43,233 nucleotides of DNA, taken from Cudoniella acicularis. Taxonomy: Eukaryota; Ascomycota; Leotiomycetes; Helotiales; Helotiaceae. Each line of letters begins with the position of its first letter. The stretch's first letter is position 1. Below the pieces are notes generated by a model, which saw only the letters and a list, made by a program, of their open reading frames with translations, searched no databases and was not told where the DNA came from. Where the stretch lies: assembly GCA_013054445.1 (NCBI GenBank), contig JAAMPI010000324.1, forward strand, positions 1 through 43,233. Direction: 5' to 3'. Shown here in pieces: positions 12,557 to 23,800 of the stretch. The translations under genes and the position numbers were made by a program.

Positions 12557-12625
12557 ATGCCGAGAGTATATTCTGCATTATCCTTATATAAAATTACTGC
12601 TGCATTGTGTTGTTGTAATGAATAA
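12557..12625 (+). CDS. Weak candidate micro-ORF, 22 aa
   Basis: ATG 100 nt downstream of a TATA box opens a frame starting MPRVYSALSLYKI and ending in a triple-Cys CCCNE before TAA. It could be chance, or the first exon of a short spliced gene, since small secreted fungal proteins often have this promoter layout. I do not recognise it and give it low weight. Confidence 0.12.
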   Translation: MPRVYSALSLYKITAALCCCNE

Positions 12626-13376
12626 AGCGCGTGCTGGGGGGCTTATTTCTTGGTGTGAATGGGTGAGTGGATCTCAACTGTATGAGTAGAAGGGAGACAG
12701 CGAAGGAGGACGTGACAGCAGCAAGCCAGTCGACGGGAATGTTCAAACACCTCAAACACGCCAAACTTCAATACAAATACCTCTAACTCACTAGACACCT
12801 AGTCATGGACCTGGGAAAAATGACACGATTGATGATTCCATTTGGCGCAATACGAAATTTGAATCGATCAGTTTGCTGTTAATTGCAAGAAAAATACCAA
12901 AGTTTACGGTGCCTTGCCGCTTGAATTCCGTATGGGTTGGAATTGATAGTAGGATACTTGTCCTTAACTTTGGTCATGCTGCTATTACAGAGTAAGCAAG
13001 GAAATTTAAAGATGGCTATGAGTGTGCTTCTGTAAAACCAAGCTAAGGCAGTGAGAATGTAAGAGAAAGTAGAACAGAATCTGAGTATATTCACTCCTCC
13101 AAATTCACCTGAACCACCTCTCCCCATGCATCTCCAGAAACATAACCTCGGAATTATTACCTTATTTATATCCGTATAAAAGATCGTTCTAGTCTTTCTT
13201 CAGACATTATGCCCAGAGACCAATCAAGAGGAGACGAACAGAAGGAAACCAACAAGATGGGTCCAGTATATAGAAGGCTTCGTGTGCTTTACAGTTAGCA
13301 TATAGTTATACGGATATCCTGAAATCTATCTACAGCTAGCAAGTTTCTGCTTTATCCGTAAATGATAGAAATGAAG

Positions 13377-14451
13377 TTACCTTGGTATTTTTGTATGGCT
13401 AAGGTTGCTTCCCGGAGGGGTTATTTTAGGAGGTGCGGATGGGAAAGGGATGGCAGTGAAAGGGGAAGTGACAGTAGCTAAGACTCTAAGAGAGAGGAAA
13501 ACTCTGCGATATTCAAATCCAGATAAGGAATAGAACGAAAATATCGTACAATTATACTCCGTATATCGCAAGAAAACGGCTGATAAGGAAGGATTCACGA
13601 ACAGGATCTGTGAGTCAGGCAGCGAGCCGGGTCGCCTTTTGATCTTCGCTGCGGTTTTACTGGTTGAAGTTGAAAGAAATCTATACAAGCTAGTAATATA
13701 CTGGATTGGAAGGGAGGAGAAGAGGCAGGCGCCGATCTCCGGGGTTGCTTGTAGGTTGGAGAGCTTTTGTGGGCAAAGAGAAGAGCAAAGGGAGTGTGAT
13801 CAGAAAGAGCAGGAATGAGAAGGTCTTGATCATTTATTTTTCGCGTTTGAGGACAATAATCTTTGCTGTGATTGTAGAGGTATGTCGGGGATGACTGTTC
13901 CTGCAATGCAAAATGATCGTTAAAGAGAACGCACCTGGTGAACGGAGACATTCTAAAAGAGGAAGCAAGACTTCTAGAGGTATTTGCCATCTTGTATAAC
14001 GAAGTAACTTTAGGGGGTTTCCAAATATCAGTCTGCAAAATTGCAAAGCTGAATTGAAGGGAAGCAAAGATGGTTCATGTTCTGGCACTAGCCTGTGGGT
14101 TCGGTGTGATAGGTAAATTCAGCACGGAATTCCTGTTCTGTTATCCAGACTTGGAATCATTTCGCGCAGACCAAAGGCAAAATCTGCCCGGCATATCAAG
14201 GCCTGTAGCCTTTTCTTATTAGGAGTGGAATTTGATTCCAAATCATCAAATCCCCCTTCATCCTTTGTATACACACGGCTTCGCTCACAATAACGAATAT
14301 GCGCCCTTCCCTAGGTAACTGAATACCATACAAGAATGCCTCCAACCACATCCCGTCTATATCGTACACTGCCACCAACGCCCAAAAGTTTTAATTCATT
14401 CCCGCTTCTGGAGTTTCAACGCGTACATGCCCGGTCATAACTCTGTAAAAT
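13377..14451. other. Non-coding stretch downstream of tim9
   Basis: Open frames of up to 147 codons exist on the minus strand (13595-14038), but their composition is irregular and I see no domain or splice structure supporting them. The right edge should hold the tim9 3' UTR. Confidence 0.4.
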
Positions 14452-15015
14452 TTATCTTCCCGGAGGTGGTTGGTTCATCATCTGTGCCTGTTGTTCTTGG
14501 AATCTTTGCCCAATTCTCTCGCTACCCGCCATGAACTTCTTGACGCATCGAGACACGCAGCCAGTTTCCCTTGCAACAAGAGATTTGGTTGTGAAGTCGT
14601 CGATGCAGGAGTCGAAGCAGTGAGATACGAGACCGGAGAACATCTGGGAAGGGACGTTAGCTGGGTTTGCTCCTGTTACGTGGTTGCTCTGTTTGTGCGT
14701 AGATATGGCAAGAGCCCATCTGGAAATTGCGGCTCCAGTTGCAAAATCTGCGCTGGAGATGGAAGTAAAAAGGCAACTCGAAGAGCGGTGATAGATGCAA
14801 AGGAAAGTGCTCCTTCCGGACTTGCAACAAGTTCGGCAATACTTGCGCTCCAAGGCCTGAAGCTGAAAATGGAAGTCGACTTACGCCCATAAATTCCTTC
14901 ATCTGCTTGCGCTCCATTCGAGATTGGAACTCGCGTTGCTCTGCTGCTGTAAGTCTGTTGGTAGATGGTTAGCAGGCGCAAGACCTCCTGATGCAGAACT
15001 TGCTTACCCGTCCAT
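14452..15015 (-). CDS. tim9: Mitochondrial intermembrane-space chaperone Tim9
   Basis: Three exons: 15008-15015 (only 8 nt), 14885-14954 and 14452-14643. They give an 89-aa protein, the usual size of Tim9. Translation starts [13 protein letters not shown] and continues [15 protein letters not shown] across the second splice. The twin CX3C motifs of small Tim proteins are CFDSC and CVSRC, separated by 16 residues ([16 protein letters not shown] spacing), followed by [15 protein letters not shown]. Both introns have good signals: GTAAGC donor with GCTAAC branch and ACAG acceptor; GTAAGT donor with CCAG acceptor. Tim9 pairs with Tim10 to carry hydrophobic precursors across the intermembrane space to TIM22. 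The four cysteines form two disulfides through the Mia40 pathway. The start in the 8-nt exon is supported by the conserved N-terminus. Confidence 0.94.
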
Positions 15016-16341
15016 TTTGAAGGTGTTTTGGGAATGGCAGAGTGGTAGGGAGTTGGCAGATCAGAGGTCAGGTTCCAATGGAGGATTGAAGGCGGTGTGA
15101 TGGCTTTGATTGAATGCGGATGAGGCTGATAGCTGCTGGAGCTTTGGATACTTTCTCGAGATTTAGAATTTTGACGGCCCGTTAAGGTTAGCGCGTCATC
15201 TGTTCCTCGTGTCGGAGCCACCCTTGCCTCCTCCGACATAACCTTAAGGAAAGCCGCCTGCGGCCTGAGGTTGCAACACAGTTAGTATCGGCTGCAAGGC
15301 TTAGATATGCCGAACAGTTTCGTCAGATCTGCTCTTTAGGCGTTTTCCGCAAATAACTAGACTATTCTTCCCCTGAGTTAAGCAGTATCACCAATGGTAG
15401 ATCAGTTCTAGATGTAGTTGCTGTTCCGGCAGCAATCCAGGCACAATACAAATTTATAAAATTGCTGCAGAGACAAGAGAGAGAGAGGTCTAAAAATGGA
15501 AAACCGGGTTGCCTCGCTTGTGGCTTCTCTGCCAGTCAACCAGTCAACTCGGGACTACGATGCTTGGGCATGAATAGAGCAAAGGCAATAAATTTCTGCA
15601 CTAGAGGTGACCTTGCTGACAAGCTCCACGCGCTGTGCATCACCATTACAGAACCACTGTTGTACACGACTCAGAGACAAATTGCCATCGCGATCCCTCA
15701 TTGCTGTCCATCTTTGCCCCCGCACTGGTTAGTGGTAACAAAGTTAAAAACGATGGTCAGCAGGCGTTCCAAGAACTCCCCAGGTGGATGGCGCAGCCGC
15801 TAACCTCTCGTTTCCACCTTCAGCATTGGCAGATCTCACAGACGTGCCCTTGATCTTCAAATCCACAAATCCAACCTCACCTGGCATCTGCATCTCGCTC
15901 GCCGACTCTACTGGCAACACCTATCCTCCTCGGGTCGCGCACGACGGGGCTTTCGTCTCGAAGAAGAGCGCTGTGTTGGCTTTGTTATCCTCTCTTCGAG
16001 CTTCCAGCTCCAACTCTAGGCGCCTCAGCCCGTGCTCTCAGCGCGCTTGCTTCATGTCCTCGGTCGCGTCTTGCGCCCAATCAATCAATCTACAAATCGA
16101 TCAACCCTCCCTCGAACGAATTCGAACTGCTATCACCAGCATTCTCAGCCTCCGAACCACTACCCTACAATCCTCAAACACCCGAACTCACTTTTGTGAA
16201 TAGACACAACTCGAACCCGATAGCTCTGCTTGCGCAACAAAGCTCTGATCGTCGCGGGCTCGCCTGCTCCCCTCCTTATCCCGCAAAGACCTCATAGCTC
16301 CCAGAGCGGCAGCAAGCACGCCTGCTGTACCCGTCGTCAAC
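15016..16341. promoter_or_regulatory. Divergent promoter region tim9 / RhoGAP
   Basis: 1.3 kb between two divergent starts. The left part should serve tim9 and the right part the RhoGAP. Close to the RhoGAP the sequence becomes C/T-rich, typical of a fungal leader. A 139-codon frame (15784-16203, +) and shorter ones lie in that leader. They look like chance or upstream ORFs rather than a gene. Confidence 0.45.
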
Positions 16342-19310
16342 ATGTCTTCCGAGCACTCATTACCGTCCTCCTCACAGCAGCCTTTCTCCTCCCCACAACC
16401 AGCCCCCGTCCATCCCGCATCCCACGCCGCTTCCCCTCCCACGAAACAGAGCTTGAAATCATGGTGGACTGGGTTCAGGAAGGATGCCAAAAAGCATGAG
16501 ACACAGGGTAAATACCTCCTCCGCTCTCGTCTGTCTCCTAGACGTGGTGTGAAAGAACACTGTTTTGCTCCAAGGCCTCTACAGAACCATCAAACACACT
16601 TCCGAGAGAAGAGCATGGAGAATGCGACGTCAGTCTCAAGAAGCTTTACACCAAACTTTGACATCCAATTCTCAGCCAATGCACGCCTTTTCTCTGTTCA
16701 AGAGTCTATGTCCAATTTGCCCATGGCAAACCCCGCAGTTAAGCGGTCTACAAGCAACGCTTTCTTCAAGTTAGGCAATCGCCAACCTTCTCGACCAAAG
16801 AGATCTGCAAGTTTGATGGTCAAGACTAGACCTCCAAAGTTTGAGGTTCTCAGTGGCACCTCATCTACTGCTTATGACTATAGTGATTCTAGTGAGCCAT
16901 TAAGGGCAGACATAAATTCACAGCCTGGTCCAAAACTAAGACCTTTGACACATTTGTTTGCTGCTTTGAAGTTTTCTAGGAACTCCCCAGCAAACTCAAA
17001 AAAACAATGTACTGAACATGTTGGTGATTTAGCAGAACAAGCCCCAGGTATATTTGGGGTTCCCCTTCGACAAAGTATCGCCTACGCGAACGTTGCCATT
17101 TCTCTCGTTGACTCGGATGGAAAAAGCTATATTTATGGCTACGTGCCGATTGTTGTAGCCAAATGTGGGGTATATCTAAAGGAAAAAGGTATGACGTTTT
17201 TGAATCTTGAACGAATAGATGCTAATTTTGCATTATAGCTACTAATGTAGAGGGCATATTCCGACTTAGCGGTTCTGAAAAAAGAATTAAAGAGCTGAAG
17301 ACTATTTTCGACTCTCCCGACCGATACGGCAAGGGATTAGATTGGGCTGGTTATACTGTCCATGACGCAGCGAACGTACTGCGAAGATATCTGAACCAAC
17401 TTCCCGAACCCATCGTTCCCTTGGATCTCTATGATCGATTTCGACAGCCTCTAAGAGGTCACACTATGCAAGCTGTGGGCGATACAGAAGGACCCCAGTT
17501 GCCGGACACTTTCGATATTGACCAAGCTATAATGACATATCAAACTCTGATTACAGAACTTCCTCCTCTTAACCGTCAACTCTTGCTCTATATTCTCGAT
17601 TTACTCGCCGTCTTCGCATCGAAAGCCGATGAAAACCGGATGAACTCGCAAAATTTAGCAGCGATCTTCCAACCTGGCATGCTTTCACACCCTGCACATG
17701 ATATGGCCCCAACGGAGTATCGACTCAGTCAAGATGTGTTGATATTCTTGATCGAGAATCAAGATCACTTTTTGATAGGGATGCGAGGTACCGCTGCGGA
17801 CGAGCAAACGGTGCAAGAAGTGCAATCAGGTACTCCTCCACCTGGAACGCCTACTACTCCTAGGCAATCTAAGAATATCGTGAGATCTACCTCGAACGCT
17901 AGTGCCGGTGCAGACAGCATTCGAAAGTATGGTGGAATTCGGAGGAATGTGTCAGTGTCATCTCGAAATTCAAGGCAATCGAACGGTGCTCCAAGTCCTT
18001 CCAGCCCTGCTCTAACTCATGCATCAACTGGAGGCGTCCATCGCAGTAACACTGTGCCTTCGAAAAAATCTCCCGGAATTCCTTCAAACCGAATACAGAA
18101 GCATTCCGGCTCACCTTCACCGACGGGGGCAATTTTTACACAAGCTGCTCCTCGAGGGCTATCCCCTGCGGCTGCAACCCAAACGATCCGCAGCACTTCA
18201 CCTTCGCCACCTGGCTTATCTCCTGGAACTCCTATGGGAAAGTCAAGTCTAGCTGCATCGTCTCATGCGGCTTCGATTGTAACAAGTCAGGAGAGATTAC
18301 TTGGAGATCAGAGCGAGAGGCAGCCAGAACTTGTGACCCCTTCAAAAGAGAGGAACTTGTCAAGTCTCTTTTCAAGGTCACCAACAGGTGAGAGCGAAAG
18401 GAAGCAGCCAAATAAGCTTCGAAAGAAGCAACGGGCTCCAACCAGTTCAAATCCCAGCGCACAGAGCTCAACCCAGTCTCTTCATGCTACACAGCAACCG
18501 CCTCCAACGCCATCACCGGCTCTTTATCCAGTTCGAAGCGAACAAGATATAGTAGAGCACCCGGTCCTGGAGAATATCCCTCCTGCAGACAATAACCCCA
18601 CGTTTACAAACACCGACTCGACTCCTCCAGCAACACAGACTCCACGCGCCGAACAACACGGTCACCAATTTGTGCAAGCCGAACCCCCTGCACATTCTGC
18701 AAATCCTGCGGAAAGAAACCTTCGACCTCTTGGATCGCCTCCTTCCTCGATTCATTCCCATTCGTCGTTCAATGACCAATCTGATTTTGACCACATCGAT
18801 GAGTCCGTCGCTGCCACTGAACGAAGGGAGAAGCGCTCTTCTAGATGGAGGCTTTCACGTCATCGAGATGCTTCCCAGAATCTGGGTGGTAACCTCTCCC
18901 CAAGAAAGGGTCTCGGATCAGATACCGGTGCTGGTGCTAGCACAAGTTCGGTAGGGAGCGCATCTCGTCCTCGGAAGAGCTTCACTGGCGACACAGTACC
19001 CGTGGGCTCCGAATCTACTCTGGTTGCAGCGCACATGCAATCGAGCAATGAAAGCGGGTCGGGTTCAGTTGGTAACGATGAGAAAAAGGGTCCTTTGGGC
19101 TGGATCAAGCACAAGATGCGTGAGAAGCGAGAGGAAAACAGAGAGAAGGAGGCTGAGAAAGAAAGGAATAAGAGCCCCCCTGCATCTACAGACCGCATTG
19201 CTTCGATGTATCAGAGTCGGGGGAAAAGCATGGACGTACGGCGGGAAGACAACCCGGAGAAAGTGGCCGCAGAACCCAGCATACCGCAACCTCAAGAGCC
19301 ACAAAGATGA
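16342..19310 (+). CDS. RhoGAP-domain protein, Sac7-like
   Basis: Exons 16342-16507, 17036-17188 and 17239-19310 give 796 aa. The start ATG sits in CAACATG context. The N-terminus is short and Ser/Pro-rich with LKSWWTGFRKDAKK. The RhoGAP domain follows: GIFGVPL, YGYVPIVVAKCGVYLKEK, then across intron 2 ATNVEGIFRLSG with the arginine finger (about R115), RYGKGLDW, VLRRYLNQLPEPIVP and MNSQNLAAIFQPG. The region after about residue 300 is Ser/Pro/Thr-rich and disordered, ending in a basic-acidic charged helix (KHKMREKREENREKEAEKE). The family turns off Rho1-type GTPases that control the cell wall and actin. The first intron (528 nt) is in frame and stop-free, so retention would add 176 residues and give a 972-aa form. 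Homologues as I remember them lack that insert. Confidence 0.9.
16508..17035 (+). other. In-frame, stop-free intron (exitron-like) of the RhoGAP gene
   Basis: GTAAAT donor after phase-1 G; TTTAGCAG acceptor with a TACTGAAC branch-like sequence about 20 nt upstream. Splicing joins HETQ to EQAPGIFG, matching the usual family spacing. The 528-nt length is divisible by 3 and has no in-frame stop. The encoded 176 residues are Ser/Pro/Lys/Arg-rich and look like real disordered protein. An internal ATG at 16615 could start a shorter isoform. Confidence 0.7.
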
Positions 19311-20860
19311 CAACTGGAGGGACAGTGATATGTGGAGTTCTACGACATTAATAGTGGATCGCTACTCTCCACGTCTGCTTCACCTGTGTTTTTAACCCTT
19401 TTACGGAGTTTGGCGAGGAATGAAAGAGTGATGACTATTGCGTTTCTCTAGCTTTGGATTTGGTGCTCTTGCTCAATCATGATTTGATTTCTGAAAGATC
19501 GGATACCCGGATACTACTGTTTCTTCTACCTCGTACATAAAGAGTTCTTTATTTTTTTGTCTCTGCATTGAAAAAGCACAAGACCTCTCTGAATGTTATT
19601 TGAGTATAGTACAGGTTTTTTTTTTGCAGGCTGGAATGTGCAAAGAATGGAGTCTGGATGGATGATGCCTACCTTCCTGCCTTATGAGTACAAGCTGTGT
19701 GTTTGAGTAACCTCACATGCTTGCTTTTCTGAATTCTTTTTCACTTTTTGCGGCTCTGGGAAGGCAATGGAGTGATGGAAGGATGGATGGACGGGTACAC
19801 ACTACGCGAGTGACAAAGAGGCTCTCGTTATAGATTTGGTTGGTGTTGACACTCGATTATTTACCACGGACGGACGAGATGATTTCATGGATACCGGCCG
19901 ACACCTGGGCTGTCTGTGAAGCGACCGTCGGGAATCCTACTTAGATGAGTGGATTAGAAGGATGGAATGGATGGATGGAACGCAGTTCAGATCAAAGAAG
20001 GAAGAAATGAGGGGAGGAAAGATGATATGGAGAGAAGCTTCGATTCTTGTATTTAGGATTCTGTAATCGGGGGTTTGATAGTTGAATCGAGATGGGTTCG
20101 CCGTATCTGAATCTTATCTTCTGCTACCTTTCACTGTACGCTGTTGTTGCTCTTCAAGGCTCGCCCCCGAACCCGAAGCTCATCTATCCCGGTAATCTAA
20201 GGTATCCTTGACAAACAGCAAATAATGCGATCGAGGATCAGGGAAGTTCCAATTCTTTATCACCATGACATCATTTTAAAGCCTACAATAATAGCCACAG
20301 AAATGTTACGTACATATCTTATCTCATCACTCTTTTTGCATGACCAACAGGCGAGCCGTAAATAGATGTGAATCACGTGGTGTAATTTCCTCGGTGCCCG
20401 AGCAAAAAATCGCGATTTGCAACAAAACGAAACTCTGCATGGGTAGATATTTCGTGCAGCAAATGGGTGGTGATATCCAACAGAAAAGCCGCTGGTGCAT
20501 GGGTGGGAATGGGAAGGTGAGGAGGATTACAATAGCACACACACAGGAAGTATCGACAAATCACATAACATTTATATATTATGCTGCTTCTCGTTTTTGC
20601 ATTCTCTTCTCTTTTTCAGAATCTGAAAACTCCGCTCCCCCACACACAAAAAAGGGAAAACTAATACCAACAAGAATAAACGCGTCAATTGATTTCTGAT
20701 TCCCAAATCTCTTCTTCTTTTTCGCATCCATCCATCCATCCATCCATCGGATCCATCAATTATGCCTGGGGGAAAAAAAGAAAAACGCCAGAAAAATGCC
20801 AACTAACAGTTATCATGCACGCACGCCCTATTACATTTCCAAGTTTTTTTTTTTCCTGGT
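19311..20860. other. Convergent 3' intergenic region with TGGA/ATCC repeats
   Basis: 1.55 kb between the 3' ends of the RhoGAP (+) and nup188 (-). No gene is visible. Short TGGA tandem clusters occur near 19655-19664, 19783-19794 and 19963-19980 on the plus strand. An ATCC tract in the opposite sense lies at 20725-20748. T-rich runs near 19550 and 19617 fit RhoGAP 3'-end formation. Confidence 0.5.
20725..20748. repeat. (CATC)n tetranucleotide microsatellite
   Basis: About six CATC units in tandem, followed by CGGATCCATC. It is the reverse complement of the TGGA clusters 0.7-1.1 kb to the left. Confidence 0.85.
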
Positions 20861-23800
20861 CTAGGCTTCCCCACCACTAAGAACATCGCGAATGCCCATC
20901 ATCTCGCTCACCACGCATTCCTCCAATCGGCTGAATGCCGCTCCTCCTAATCCGTTGCTGCTGCCTTTGTCAACCTTCTGCTTTGCGAGCTCCACGTCTC
21001 GGGCCCCCATGGGTATGATGCGTTCGCGGAGGACGGATTTCGCTCCGAGCCAGAAATCGACGTTCTCTAGTATGCCGGCTGCATCCCATTTCACCTCTGG
21101 TATTTCGGTTATGCCTCTCAGACTATCTCTGAATCCGTTCAGGATGAAGCTTAGGAGGGCGAGTGAGTGTACTTCGGAGCACATGCTCAGGGAAATGTAT
21201 TTCATTTGCACCTTTGACGCTGTGCGGGATGACTCTGGTGCTTCGAAGGCTTTTGCAGATTGATCGAGGAGAGGCGAGAATTGGTTGAGGAAGGTGGCGA
21301 CCTCTGCAGCGATAGATCCCTGGACTGAGTCGAGAAGATTGAGGAGGAATGGCAGGATACCTCGCGCCCAGATGCTATAACAGCGTTGCAGTCCTGCACC
21401 CTCAGCGAATGGGCTAACATTCCCACGGCGAAGATATGATGTAATATTTGCTGATGCGATATGACCCAATACGCCGTCAATTGCCAACTGCTCAGCCATC
21501 AGAGGTATGCTGGAGAGCTCGAGGAGGAAGAGAATGCTCAGTTCGCCGTAGATGGGATCTCCTTCCATAGCGATACTGTCAGACCAAGAGAACAGAGTCG
21601 TGGCGACACGGGCTGTATCGTTCGCTACTATTGTCGAGACGATTTGAGACTGGGAAAGGTCAATGCCAGGGACCTGCAAACAAGATTGCAAAATGCCTGT
21701 GATGAGGGCAATGTCCTCCGGTAACGATTCGGCTGGGTTGTCATGGATGATAGACACAGAGTCGCGGAAGCCCATTGCAACCACAAACTTTATAATATCA
21801 AGAATGACTGGAACGATCTCCGCTGATCTTGTCATTCGCACAGACGCGTTAAAATTCCCATTTGCATTACGAGTATCCCCACATGCATGAGCTCGAATCG
21901 CAATGAAGAGTAGTTTTAGTAGTGATCGGTAGTATGGGGTATCCTCTTTTAGGAGTGCTTTTTCGAAATTGCCCCTGAAATTGCGTATTGTCTCCCAAGT
22001 TCTCGTAAGAAGGCCCTTCAACTCAGGGAGTGTACATTTGGCTTCAATTAGACGTTGAGTTAGAATGAGTGCCAAATCCGCACGCTGATGACATAATCTA
22101 AAGAAGATCTCTTCTGAAAAGTCACTTTTCGAATTTGCAATCAAGCAGTCAATAGAAACTTTAATCAAGGCACGTTGCAGATCAACATCTGCGGAGATAT
22201 TACTGCTAATCTCAATTGCAAGGACTTTCCAGCTGTGGAACAGAGCCTGTATCATGTTAGAACTAGGTAACAGAAAATAGTATCACGACTTACAATTTGA
22301 GAGTCAACAAGGGACAAGTTGACGTTCGCATGCTCAAATTCAGCCCGCAATCCATCGTTCTTGCGTCCGGTCCAAGCCTGATCGGAAAACAGCATTTTAT
22401 CGGCCAATGGTATATCATAGAAGTAGTTCTTGCCAAGTTGTCGGTCTTCCAAGGTTGTTCTTTTGAGGTCTTGAGCTGTACATCTCGGGAATCGAGTCTC
22501 GAAATTCCGCTTCAGCTGTGCGTGTAGTGAGGGATTTAAACTCGGAGGCATTACTGCAAACCGTATGAACCAAGAAAGATTTGCGATGAGATCGTTTACA
22601 GAAGAGGGGTTTCTAGTTTGTCTGGAATGGAAAAGATGCATGGCAAGTATCTCAGCAATGTAGGCCGCTATTCGAGTTTGGAAGCAAGCATCCATAGAAC
22701 CTTGTATATTTGAGGATGGTTGAATTGGTCGGAGGGTACCGGCATACTCAGAAATAGATTTGATGAAATCGCTATGCTTGGGGGACCCGTAGACTGTCCA
22801 TGGCCAGAAATTTTGTGCCAGGGCGACAAACTCAAGCATCACCAAAGTTTGATTCTTAGGAATTTCGTTGATCTTCGAAAGAGAGTCTAGGGCCACAGTA
22901 AGAAGGGGTTTGTCTAAAGCCGATGAATCCGTAGTAGATGGAACCTTTCCTACGGCGTCCCGAGGCGTTTTGCCGGTGAGTAAATAATTGGCAAACCATT
23001 GCTGCTTGTTGCTCACAACCATGGACAAGAAATGCCAGATTGCTATTACGTTCTCTTCTTCGGAAACTGGCTTGTCTAGGTCTGAAAGGATATGGAGGAA
23101 ATTCTTCGCCGTTCGAGGGCCTAAATGGCCTAACAACGAGGGAGGTTCTGAGGCATTGTTGGCTGTAATGATCAATGCTTCAAATAGAACCACGATGTCT
23201 TTCTTGTACACGTCCGTTACGGCATACAGACGTGCAATTAGAGGAGCCGCTTGGAATATTTGAAGCTCAAGTTGGGACGAAGGCCGCTCGAGGGAATTGC
23301 TGACTTGCATCAAAGTCTTCGAAAAAGCCAAGACTGCGTTGACTTGCGTCGTCCATAAGACCAATTCGTTTAGGTATGTGGTTGAGTCCGGGGTATCAAG
23401 TGCATCTAAATATGTAACCAACAAGGGTTGAAATTTAAGACTCGTGGAAGAAGGGGACAAAAAGCTATCCACAATTTGAGATGCTGACGATATGAGAATT
23501 CCGGTGATTTTCGATGCTAGCTCAGCCGACACTTTGGAATCTGATTTCGCAAGCTTTGAAGGAAGTTCGATGAGAGTATTCGTTGGTTCTGAAGATTCGT
23601 CCGCCTTGGGCTTTGTCTCGATGCCATAAACATAGCGCAGGATCTTGTCGAATGTTATTGCGATAGTTTTGCACAATCGTCGACGATCGTTCTGCGTCAC
23701 AAATTTCCAACTAAAAGAGCTCTCGAGGACGTCGATGAGATATCGAGTGAAGTATTGAAGAACTTTTGACAAAAGCTGATCGGGGACTCCAGCGCCAGCA

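Larger units (their letters stand above)
8531..13376. other. Gene-poor block
   Basis: About 4.8 kb without a convincing gene. The longest frames (for example 9322-9798) have no protein character. Long T runs occur near 9601-9627 and 10086-10098, a GA microsatellite with one N at 12264-12291, and short inverted repeats at 9048-9082 and 12342-12368. TpA-rich sequence and the lack of any transposase, reverse transcriptase or gag trace fit an old degraded region, but I cannot show a transposon origin. A TATA box with a micro-ORF is listed separately. Confidence 0.55.

Noticed and set aside
13595..14088. 147- and 84-codon minus-strand frames
   Set aside because: Irregular composition, overlapping each other in different frames, with no recognisable motif.
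14676..15239. 187-codon minus-strand frame MSEEARVAPTRG...
   Set aside because: It overlaps tim9 exons and introns in another frame; the spliced Tim9 reading explains the conserved sequence.
15784..16203. 139-codon plus-strand frame before the RhoGAP
   Set aside because: It sits in the presumed RhoGAP leader and has low-complexity Ser/Leu content; at most an upstream ORF.
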